A stretch of DNA of 64,000 bases, taken from the NCBI GenBank assembly GCA_035236585.1, contig CP141132.1:56641880-56705879 (forward strand), in the 5' to 3' direction. Positions 10,501-20,635 of the stretch are shown one piece after another; the first letter of the stretch is position 1, and every line of letters starts with the position of its first letter. The notes under the pieces were generated by a model that was not told where the DNA came from, did not search any database, and saw nothing but the letters and a program-made list of their open reading frames with translations. Made by a program: the position numbers and the translations under genes. The stretch comes from Warburgia ugandensis. Its lineage: Eukaryota > Streptophyta > Magnoliopsida > Canellales > Canellaceae.

Positions 10501-11273
10501 TAAAAATATGAACGATCAGGCAGTGAAAAACAGAACTTTCAACAACACCCAGGTCACCTATTCCATTTCTAAAATTGTGCAAGCTGTTACACTGAGAAGT
10601 CATCAACAAGCTAACTAACATCCTACTACACCCCACTCTAGATGTTTCAGAATAGCTTAGGGATAGATCTAGAATGTAATGGAAGGCTAGCAGAAGAGTA
10701 GGGAAGCGCACGCGCCTCAAAACCAAACCCCCCCACCCGCACACACCAAAAGCCGAAGAAATAAATTATAAAAATAACATACATGTAAAAGCCATCTTCT
10801 ACATGAGTCATATTTGAACAATGACGTGAACAAGAGAAGGAAAAACAAATATATCATACCTTCAATGGTATTCCAATCTGTGTAGCAGCAAGACCAACTC
10901 CAGGAGCTTTTCTCATGACCAAAATCATGTCGTCGATGATTTTTTGGATCTTTTCCGACCCAATTTCTTCAACTCTGACTTCTTGGGCTGGTTCGTGGAG
11001 TACTGGGTCCCCTGCCTTGACAATCTCCGGCAATGTTGCAGCTTTCTTTTCTCCCAAACCCAGCAACCAGGCAGATGAAACCGTGGAACGAGGAGGTTTT
11101 CTACGGATGAAAGTCCCATGAAATGCTCTTAGCTGCAGTGGAAGTTGGGATTTGCAAGTAGGTTCATGTTTCTTACAGATATAAAGACATGGGTTTGCTG
11201 ATAGTCGAGAATTGTTTGAGTTTCTGAAGGATTTTAGTAAAGGGTGATGAGAGAATCTGTGGATGCTTGCCAT
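7488..11273 (-). CDS. PDF1A: Peptide deformylase, PDF1A type (3 exons found; 3' end missing)
   Basis: Peptide deformylase removes the N-formyl group from nascent organelle-encoded proteins, using a metal held by one Cys and two His. Three exons are visible on the minus strand: 10860-11273, 7670-7759 and 7488-7555, each with GT/AG borders and consistent phase, about 190 residues in all. Exon 1 has a Ser/Arg-rich presequence (organelle targeting likely, as for plant PDF1A) and motif 1, [10 protein letters not shown] (G-phi-G-phi-A-A-X-Q). Exon 2 opens with [13 protein letters not shown]. Exon 3 ends in motif 2, EGCL, splitting the following Ser codon. Motif 3 (HECDH), normally about 50 residues later, was not found in the 7.5 kb downstream. 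Either a long last intron carries it beyond the window, or the gene is 3'-truncated and non-functional. Confidence 0.85.
7670..7759 (-). CDS. PDF1A: PDF1A exon 2
   Basis: 90 nt and 30 codons, phase 0 at both ends. The acceptor is TTCAG|ATTATTG and the donor CTG|GTATGC. It encodes [17 protein letters not shown] and so on, ending in FNLL, which matches the segment after motif 1 in plant PDF1A. Confidence 0.9.
9327..9734. repeat. Two-copy 204-bp tandem duplication in PDF intron 1
   Basis: CCTGACACCACTAAACTG at 9327 recurs as CCTGAAACCACTAAACTG at 9531, followed in both by GAAATTCAGCAAT, AACTGCAAA/AGTGCAAAC, a TTTCAG stretch, and ATGGCT...ATATCCTC. The copies are clearly diverged. The duplication lies in the 3.1-kb intron between exons 1 and 2. 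Confidence 0.7.
10860..11273 (-). CDS. PDF1A: PDF1A exon 1
   Basis: 138 codons from ATG (11271-11273). Residues 1 to about 70 form a basic, Ser/Arg/His-rich presequence. The conserved core starts at about [19 protein letters not shown] and ends with [14 protein letters not shown]. The donor is AAG|GTATGATA, phase 0. Arabidopsis-type PDF1A has Pro where this has Thr in motif 1, but that position is the variable X of the family pattern. Confidence 0.9.
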
Positions 11274-11620
11274 AGCGTTCGGCTAATCCAAAAAATGATA
11301 GAAGTTATCCTAGAACTCACACAGCCTACTTACCTCATCATTTTCCTTATAAGAACTGGTCAGGCGAGGGATTGGTATTGGGGTTCAGCGCTTGGAATCA
11401 AATTCTTTAACCATGAATTTAATTCCTATTGATTGTGCACCTTCCTGCAGTGGAATTCAATTATTGTTTTATGACTGAAAACAGCTCCTATTGCGAGAAT
11501 TGAATTCTTACCCTTTTTCAGTTGGGATTTTACATTAGAATTATTATCATTTTCAATTTGGCAGATGAAAAGAATTCAAATGGAAAACTACACGAGCAAA
11601 CCAAGAAAATTTAAAATAAG
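11274..11620. other. Presumed PDF1A upstream region
   Basis: About 350 bp between the deformylase start codon and the Mutator-like element. It holds the 5' UTR and whatever promoter remains. I see no convincing TATA box on the minus strand. The transposon lies close enough to have affected promoter function. Confidence 0.4.
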
Positions 11621-12353
11621 GGTTTTTTCTAATTTGCCACTCATTTTTTGCATTTTTGATAAAATATCCAGATATTTTAAGTTTTTGCAGATTTGCTATT
11701 AAGTTTTACAAAACTTTGCAAAAATGCCATTCCATTAGTGTTCCACTGTTATTTTTATGAAATAGCGAAATACCCCTCCTCTTCTCCCTGTTTAAACACT
11801 GAAAACAAACAACCGTATGTGGAAGAAGAATGACGACCGACCATGCCACCCAGGCTCCAACCAGTCTCCGCCCAAGCTCCGGCCTTGACTTCCACGCATC
11901 CCGCCCGTTCTACGCCCACGCTCCACCCAGGCTGTGCCTGCGACAACCATGTCTCCTGCCCTTGCTCCACCCAAACTCTGGTTGTGGTGACTTGATCTTC
12001 AGATTGGGAGAGATGAAGAAATTTTCATGAACCAAGTGCCATCTAGTGGGATCTCTCAACTCAAATTTCTTTCTACCAAGAATGTCCGATGAAATACCTT
12101 ATGGTCGGTTGGTGTATAAGCCATGTGTTTGATGGGTGTCACCTTAGACCTCCAAAAGGTGAAGGAATATGTTTTGAACACATTCACAAGGCTAGAGAAG
12201 ATGGATCTTGATTTGAATATAATAAATGTTATACCAAAAAGCATGGCTGAAAGGCAACAAACTAAATATATCACCCCAAAGCTTGTACAGAATTTTATAG
12301 CCAACCCACTTTGGTCCTTCTAAGTTACTACGAGATACATTAACTAGATGCAG

Positions 12354-12442
<89 letters not shown>

Positions 12443-13937
12443 GTTGAATGTGCTACAATGAAGAGACGGCCACCTTATTGGGTTTGGAATATATGGATGA
12501 ATGGATGGGTCAAACAGTAGGACGAGGCATGTGTGCAGCAAGATCTCTTCCCATTGTTTCCCTTTCCATAGCATATATTTTTATTATATATTGGTTGCTT
12601 AGGGGAATGGGAAAATATGCCTCAAAAGCCAACATGTTGTAGGACGGGATCATAGAAAACTTTATACAGGATAGTGGAGATGATACTATCAGATAAATTT
12701 TGTACATAGGACACCGACATGATCTAGACTATTCATATAAGTGACCCACAACCATACTATTTCTTAGCGGATGAATTTGGTCCATTTCTTTGTCTTTCTG
12801 TGACCCACCAATTGTGTCATTGATTGTCAAAATTCCAACAAGCACATGCTCGTACATCTAACCCCTCCACTCTGCAGATTGCAAGCCTGTGTAGTGCAGG
12901 TGGTAGAATTTCATACAGTTCTTACCTGTAGTGCTACAGTAGATTTCCATTCATGGGTTGCCTCGGTAAAGTAGTAGACCTTCACTTATGGCTTACCTCT
13001 CATCAGCCATCGAAGATTCAGCAGGGAGCAGCGACTGATCAAAGAAGTTTAAATTAAGAGTTTTCCCTTCAAGTTAGAAGGGCAAGCACTTACCAAGCTC
13101 TTAACAGATGACTATTCATGTCCATCTCACTGAAAGATTAGAAAACTAGAACAAGGGAATGATCTGACAGGTTTCGAACTCTTAAATCATTTTTCATTCA
13201 TGTGCTTGCCTCTAGAGTGTAAGTAATATATTACAGAGAACATTTGGAAGCTCTTCACACAAAGTGACAAACAAGCCAACTACCTTCCCTGGACAAAAAG
13301 CAAAAGAAAAGGAAGAAAAGAAATGAATGAATGAATTGGAGGGTGGTAAGGTAACCAGCCCTCATCTTAGAATTTACACTGCTGCTAAGACTGCAAAATT
13401 CAAATCCAGTGCTAGTGGTGGATCATCGCATATTGCAACACTGAGCCTTTCCATTCTGGTGCAACTTATCCCACATGCATATCATCTGCCTAGGGGACTG
13501 GTAATGTGCGGTGAAGTAATTGTCAATGCCCATGGAACAAGAGTTTGGGCGGAGCAAGGGCAGGAGGCGTGGCTATTGCGGGTGGAGCAAGGACGGAGAA
13601 CGGGCGAGATGTGTGAAAGTCAAGGCCGGAGCTTGGGCGGAGCGCAGGCGGGAGGCGTGGCTGAGCACAAGTGGAGCCTAGGTGGAGCATGGGTGGAGAC
13701 AGGTCGGAGCCTGGGCATCACAGTCGGTCATCGTTCTTCTTCCACACACAGTCATCTGTTTTCAGTGTTTAAATAGGGAGAAGAGGAGGGGTATTTTTTC
13801 CATTTCAAAAAAAATAATGGTGGAACACTAATGAAATGGCATTTTTGCAAAGTTTTGCAAAACTTAATTGCAAATCTGCAAAATTTTAAAATGTTTGGAT
13901 ATTTTAGCAAAAATGAGTAGCAAATCAGCTAAAAATC
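11621..13937. mobile_element. Non-autonomous Mutator-like element with long TIRs
   Basis: Bases 11621 to about 11985 reappear as the reverse complement at about 13538-13937: outer TTTGC(C/T)ACTCATTTTT, then TTTGCAAAAATGCCATT, TTAGTGTTCCAC, TTCTTCTTCCACA, then GC-rich inner arms rich in GGCGGAGC words. TTTAAAATAAG occurs directly outside both ends (11610-11620 and 13938-13948), an 11-bp TSD inside a 13-base shared string, fitting the 9-11 bp Mutator range. No transposase is visible. The 1.55-kb core holds a (CT)n tract and unassigned DNA, which could be captured host sequence (Pack-MULE) but is not recognised. Confidence 0.82.
12357..12439. repeat. (CT)n microsatellite, about 41 units
   Basis: An uninterrupted CT run inside the Mutator-like element. 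Confidence 0.97.
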
Positions 13938-13948
13938 TTTAAAATAAG

Positions 13949-14411
13949 GGTATAATAATCTTGGTTGAAAGATCAGCAAGATGGCATGTAGTTGTGCGTG
14001 TACAGAAACAGAAAAGAGACCCAGTCACCTAGTCAAAAGGTTATTGTCTCTTAGAAATAGAAGATCAAGAGAGACGTTTAATATGTGGAACATTTATGTT
14101 ATCTCGAGTGCCTGGTAAAAAAGTAGAAGAGATAGGCATCATTATTCTCTCCGAGATTTTCTATTTCCTGTATTTCCATTTTACATTTTTAAATTTACAA
14201 TATTAACAGGCACATTTCTCTCCTCAAATAATATTTTAGTTTGTTTAATGCTTTGTCTTTTCGTTTCTCCTACTTTTCTCTTAGTGTATAGTATAGATTA
14301 TACTTTGCCATGCATGAGATCCTTGTGCATAGCTTATCTAAGATGGGCCTTAGCATATAAATGGTCAAAAAAATCATTAGAAAGTTAAGGCACTTGTAGT
14401 CTTAGCATCAT
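13949..14411. other. Unassigned spacer
   Basis: AT-rich sequence between the Mutator-like element and LARD-1. No gene or repeat recognised. Confidence 0.4.
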
Positions 14412-16115
14412 TGTTAAGTGTGTAATTTTGGCTAAACATTCAATTAGATCATCTAACCATTCAAAAGTGTAAAATTTAGCTTGATTTTTAATTTAACTCA
14501 AATTGACCATCCAAACTTTAAATTTTTAAAATCAACGGTCAAATGATCATTAGAGCTTATTAGATGACTAATGTGAGGTTTAAATGATTCTAATTTAGTC
14601 TTTTATTTTGCAGATTAACTAAAAAGAATTAGATGACTCGGATTTAATCTCAATGTTACAGATAAGTGAAGATCAATAAAGCAAGAGTCCTAAAGGAAGA
14701 GGATTGCTAATGAGAAGAGTCCTAATTTGGGAGAGGATAAAGTTTCCTCATAGGAAGTTACCTCTTCAAGGAAAAAGTTTGAGACAAATAAAGAAGTGCA
14801 AAGGCTATAAAGAGGGAATCCGTATGGAGTTTGGGGGGAAGTTTTTGTTTTGAATGTGTTTTTCTTTGTTTGTGTTGCATTCCAATTGAGTTGCTTATTT
14901 CACTTTTGTTTTCTTTCAACCGCATTTTCCTTAGTTCATTTTTTGTTTTCCATTTTCAGTTTTGTTCAACGCACATCCAATCTCTCACTCCTACATCAAT
15001 CGCACCATCTCATCACCGGCTAGGCATTTTTATTTTTTTTTTCCCGTTTTGCATCTCCTCAAAACCTCACTGCATCTCTTCTTTGCCTAGATCTCCTCCA
15101 AGCACCACTGCACTATTCTGCTCCATATGAACTAGACGTCGTTTTTTTCTCTCTTCTATTGTCGCGCCCAAACAAGAGCTCCCTCATCACTGGCCACATC
15201 TTTTCACTTGGCTGGCACTCCTCTGCTCCCATCTGCCCTTCACCCATATCCTAGTTGATACTTCAAGGTCCAACAGAAAGGGCGTCGTTTTTCTTTCACC
15301 AGACAAGCACAGCAACGGCAAGGATTTCTCTCTTCATGACCACACCTCTCCACTAGAACTGGGGTCTCTTGATTGGCACGAACGGACAAACCAGATCTCC
15401 ACCAGCTTCCCCATCACCTCGGCCAAGGCAACATCCAAAATCGCACTTGGGCATCTCCCCACTTCGGTCGGCAAACCATCTACTCCGGATGATACCAAAT
15501 GACGGCCCAGAAAACCCAAATCGTCCGGCTCTGCACCAAATGATCCAGTATCTCCGAAAGCCCCACTCAGGCCAGACAAACTATCTTCTCCGGTAGAATC
15601 CTCTTTTCCCTCCTTTGGTGTTCTTCTTGTCGAGTTTTGTCTGGTTTTTGTTAAAAACCATATTTTTAATAAAATTCCATTTTTGCCCTTTTGTTCTTTA
15701 AATGCAATTACATTTCTGTCCTTTTTTGTTTATTACATCTGTGTCTTCATTTTAATTACGGTTGGATCCCAGTTTTAATTCCATATGAGTCCTTATTTTA
15801 TTTACAGATATGTCCTTGAATATTCTAGTTTTACCTTATCCATATTCTGCCTATCCAAGGACAGTGATATCTAAGGCTGCTTGTTTAGTTTTATTTTATG
15901 TTTTCTTAGATTTAAAAATTCTGTAAATTATAGCAGTTAAACAAATTGAGAATTTTTATTTTATTGTTAGTTTATTTCTGTTATATTCTTTATTTTTATT
16001 TTTATTAATTAAATCTTATGTAAAACTCCAACATTTAAAGCGAGTCCCTGTGGGATCGACCTGTATTTGCATAGCTCTATTACAATAGCCCGTGCACTTG
16101 CGAAAAATATCAACA
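14412..16115 (+). repeat. LARD-1 5' LTR
   Basis: 1704 bp, TGTTAAGTG...ATCAACA. It contains a TATA box at 14804-14813 and is the only LARD-1 LTR that retains it. Compared with the 3' LTR it lacks about 40 bp near 15272. Confidence 0.85.
14804..14813 (+). promoter_or_regulatory. TATA box of LARD-1 5' LTR
   Basis: CTATAAAGAG lies in the middle of the LTR. The equivalent stretch is deleted from the 3' LTR. Confidence 0.6.
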
Positions 16116-16140
16116 AGTTTTTGAAGCCGTTGCCGAGGAC
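16116..16140 (+). promoter_or_regulatory. LARD-1 primer binding site, degenerate
   Basis: TTTTTGAAGCCGTTGCCGAG directly follows the LTR. It resembles the TTTTTGGCGCCGTTGCCGGG site of Athila/Tat elements (complementary to tRNA-Asp), with several mismatches. Confidence 0.75.
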
Positions 16141-17459
16141 TTGCAAAGGATTTTTTTATAAAATTTAATTTAAAAAATCCAAAAATTCAAAAAAAAATTT
16201 GTAGGAATTTTAGAGTTTCAACATTTTTTGTATTTTTAGGTTCATTTTTCAAAAAAAAATAGTGCATAACCACCTAAATTCCTAAAATTGGTACTTATTT
16301 CTAATTTTCTTTTTCAAGGAAACAAGAAAGTCGAGAAAATTGGCAAGTAAATCTTCACCAACATGAAAATTTCCCTGCTTTCCTAGATTAGGAATTTTTT
16401 TTTCCTTTTGAGTGAAACTTGTAGTGAGGATCCTTGTAAATTGTAATTTTCCATTTTCATGTTAAAGGGTTGTATAATGCAGTGTAGGATAAGGTGGCCC
16501 ATACTTGATCTTCATCAGAAACCCCACTGTAAGTCTTCTTACTCATTTAATTCCTAGATTAGGGCTTGCATTTAGAGTAAATTTGCATTGTTTGGTAGTG
16601 TAACTCATATACAAAGCATCCTCTTATAATTGTTGCATTGTTAAGTTTTTGCATTAGTTTATTGCTTTTCATTGCATCTTAAGACACGATTAATGCTTTG
16701 AGGTGATATATATGCTAATAGAATGCCATGGAGTGTGGAATTAATTAGTAAGGGCACCCTACTCCTATAATATCAAGGGTGGATTTCATCACTACTCCTT
16801 GGCCCACCTAGGATAATCACCTCAAGCGCACTACCCTAACCTCCAAATCAAATTAAAATCAATCAGAAGAGACCTATAGGGTCATCATATGCTCGTAGGA
16901 CCCTCTTACTAAGATGTGATTTATTGTCACTCTAGTGGCTTTTGAGCACTGTGGTTATTGAGGGTTGTCTAATAGAGCCTCGCTCTTCCCTCACCTCCTG
17001 TTGACATTTGTGAGGTCTAAATGCCTCCTTACACAAGGGTTGTATTAACCACCTTGCGCAGAACCTAACTAGTAAGCAATAATTAAATCTAAAGAAGAGG
17101 AGGAGTGCTAGATGAGGCTAGTTAAAAGCATTGTTCCCAAACCAATTCAAGAAAATCAATATGCTGCTTATTAGCCTCAAGGATTATATTGTGTCCTTTA
17201 TTTGTGCATCTTTCTAGGAAGTTAAGTTGCATCATGTAGGTTAGTTTTCATCTTTAAAAAAAAAGAAAGGAAAAGAAAAAAGAGAGCCTATCGAGAAGGG
17301 GATAGATTTCATAGATTAGATGTATAGATGGATCGGTTAGATCTTATAGAAAGTCAATTGCTTAGGTTAATAGCTTCTAGGCAAGTTGTGTCACAACCTC
17401 AATACCATAATGGCTATACCTATTATGAGCATCTATATTCCACTCCTTCCTAGCCCCCA

Positions 17460-18250
17460 TTGAGCTCCACATACAATGAATACTATCAGGAGCCAGTGGA
17501 TGCACCTAATGCATTCACATACCCTAGCAATTTTATTCTGAGACAAATTATCAAGACTCTAATGGATGTGTTAAGCATCATGAACAACCATGGTCTCAGG
17601 ATTACCAATATCAGGAAGAACCACAATGATCTCACCCTAGTTAGTACTACCATGATTATTCAAAATATCAGGGTCAACCATCATGTGTTCAACCTGCTTA
17701 GTCCTTTTTCAGTACTTCGAAGCCACAACAATACCAACCCTATGAGTCATTTCCTCTATAGGAAGAACCACTATTAGAAGAAAACATCTAGCATATGTGC
17801 AAAATAATAGCACAAGGGAATAAGACAAATGATGAAGGATTTCACTAAGGAAATAAACCGGGGGAGGGAGGAATTTGAGGAAACACTGAAACAAATTAGG
17901 GGGAATATAGAGCCATTTATTCTTGACACTAGGATGGAAATTTCCTATGATCCTTATGAGTCACAAAGTTTACAACCGTCCTTTGAAATCTCCAACTTAG
18001 ATATACTTGAGTCATGTCCTGATTCTGATTATGAAGAGACTTCCATTGATGAAGAGAGTCAAACTTTAAACAAAGCCAACCCTAATCCTCTAGATGCGTG
18101 TCCTACCTATTTTTGTGACTTTGATGAAGACACATCTATTGAGGAGGTGCCTGAGTTGTTGGATACTGTGCCTCTAATGGACACTTCTCGATGGTAAGCC
18201 AAAGTAGATCCTCCTATAAAGCATGAAATTCAGATTGCGCCTTTTAATGT
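17460..18250 (+). pseudogene. LARD-1 internal degenerate reading frame
   Basis: An interrupted frame with coding-like composition. The first part is rich in Tyr, Pro, Gln and Asn. The second (17829-18197, 122 codons) is acidic, with DSDYEETSIDEE and FDEDTSIEEVPELLD. It is not a recognisable gag, protease or polymerase. LARD-2 has gag and protease remnants at the corresponding place. It may be a remnant of a lineage-specific spacer ORF. Confidence 0.4.
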
Positions 18251-18650
18251 AGATGATGTACCTGATTAGGACCTAGCAGCCTTATTTGAACAAACATCGG
18301 ATGATAATATAGGCTCAATTGCTAGTGTACCTATGCTTATCAAACATGAAGAAGCAGAGTCAGTTGATATGCATCAACCTACTTTAGGATACACATCAAA
18401 AGATAACCAGGGTTTAAGCCAAACCTTGCCCCTATCTCTAATAATATAAGAACAACCTATTAGAGAAGGGCAAAGTCATGTTATTACCCTAATTCAAGAC
18501 AATGGTAGGGACACAGTGAAAAATGATAAACTAAATAGAATGGTCATTATTATCCCTCAATTTGGTTAAGATAAGGACTGTTTGGCACCATATGGTCTAA
18601 GGAAATACACGGAAGTTCATGCAGTCATTGTGTTACCCTCACCATAATTT

Positions 18651-18845
18651 TTGAAGTTGAGCAATTATATTGACTACCATGAAATATTAAGGATGGGGGA
18701 TCATCAATATGGTCCCACTACCTTCACAATTGCAGTGATCTACTGTATTATATTTATATCACCACCTACAATTTCAAGGTGGAGGCCATATATAGATTAC
18801 CACGAAATTTTGAAATGGTGCGAGAAATTCGCCTTTTCATCTTAA
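18651..18845 (+). pseudogene. Small frame with repeated YIDYHEIL
   Basis: A 64-codon frame containing YIDYHEILRMG and, 43 codons later, YIDYHEILKWC. The repeat also shows at the DNA level. It lies near the end of the LARD-1 interior. Product unknown. Confidence 0.3.
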
Positions 18846-20625
18846 GGTTAAGACTAGTACACATAAGTTGACCCAGTTAGCTCTAGGTTTAGAAAGTTAG
18901 GTCGGCTGAAGACGTTAAACTTAGCACTTCTTGAGAGGCAACCCAACAGTTTCGAGTCTACATCACTCAACTTCCATAGAGAATCCTATGTGTTTCAAAC
19001 ATTGGGGACAATGTTTCATTCAGGTTGGGGGGTGTAGATGCACATAGAGATTTTAAATTTTCTTGAGAAAAAAATTGACAATTTTTGAAAAAAAAAATTG
19101 AAAATTTTTTTGAAAAAAGAGGAAAGAAAAGAAAAGTTTTTAAAGTAGATTTCCCTTACTGTGATGAGAACTAGATGTTAAGAATTTAGTAAATATACTA
19201 TTTTCACCTCTTAATGAGAATGCATATGATTAGTTTTGCATATCATGCATGTGTTGAAGCATTCTATGAAAGTTAATTCTCGGAAACCAAGTACACACAT
19301 CACATAATCAAGACTAATAGTGAGATATGATCTCAGAGACCCTGAGGAAAATCAATGGAGACCTATAACCTAGTGAGAGTTTGAGACTATCTTCTTTGAG
19401 AGGGTTATAGGTAATTCTATAATTTCTTCAGCGTACATACATTAATGTGATCCTGTTATTATTGTTTTGGTTAAACATCAAGAATAAAGAGGAGAAATAG
19501 CTTTAATTCTAGAAATTTATTGAATCTGACAGGCTTTAGGAAACCTATGAAATGATATAGGCCACCCTTGCCTAACCCAAAGACATAAAGCCTACCCAAT
19601 ATAGTATACCACTAATTAGCCTTTTGAGCATATTATTAAGCCTTTTCTTTCTTAACCCCATTCACCTTAACCCAGAATAACCCAATAAAATAAATAACTA
19701 CTACCCATCTTCAAAATGAGTAGAGCAGAAACAATTCAAAAATAGGATAAAAAGTCAAAGAAGTGAGAAAAATTAGCTATCTTTCTTCCAAAGAAAAAAG
19801 AAAAAGATAGACCAAAATTTGAAAGAGAAATTCACTTCAAGTACAAAACCAAAAGAAAAGTTGTCTTAGAAGATATTCATTGAAGACATCTACTCAATTT
19901 TAAACCTTTGAAATCTTTATACCTTTCTTTTCTAAACCTGTCTCAAGCCTACATTTCATCCTAAGTTAAAGACCTATTGATCTTAGGTGGACATAGCCTT
20001 AAAAGAGGAGATAAAAAGAAAGAATTAAGGTAAAAGACCCCGAATATTCTTGGTGTTAACATCCACTCTTAGGGATCACTTTCCTTTGTCTCATGAGCGT
20101 TCAAAAAAATTATGTGAACCATTAGCTTGTTGGATTCGGTCACATAATAAGAGAAATATGTTTAACCCCTTATCTAAGAGTTTTAATTCTGAGCATATAC
20201 CTGTGAGGATTTGAGGTCAAAGCATATTTCCAATGGAATGTAAGCATATGTAATTAGAAGTCAAGATGTATGAGGCTATACACACATAGGCACTCCGAAG
20301 AATAGCTCAAATAAAATGTCTTTAATATGTATATTGTGTGTAAAATTGTTAAATCCTCTTCATTAAGTTGTGAAAAACTAGTCAAAGTGCTAATATATGA
20401 AGATTCTCTGAGATAAAATAGGGGCCATAACTTTACTGAATTTTGTGGGTATATTCATTGGAAACCCTCACAAGGCATAACTCGTCTACTAGGGGTAACC
20501 TAGCAGTTCAAGGGCTTGTTGCATATGCTAAATGCAATTGTGAGTACCTACGAAAGTGGCATCTTATACCAGTTTTGTGTAAAAAAGTTGTCTACATATT
20601 TTGCTCAGGATTAGCAAAATGCTGG

Positions 20626-20635
20626 TTGGGGGGTG
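20626..20635 (+). promoter_or_regulatory. LARD-1 polypurine tract
   Basis: TTGGGGGGTG lies immediately before the 3' LTR. A near copy (GGTTGGGGGGTG) sits 1.6 kb earlier at about 19023-19034. Confidence 0.6.

Noticed and set aside
12344-12574. Minus-strand ORF with a long Arg-Glu repeat
   Set aside because: It is only the translation of the (CT)n microsatellite at 12357-12439.
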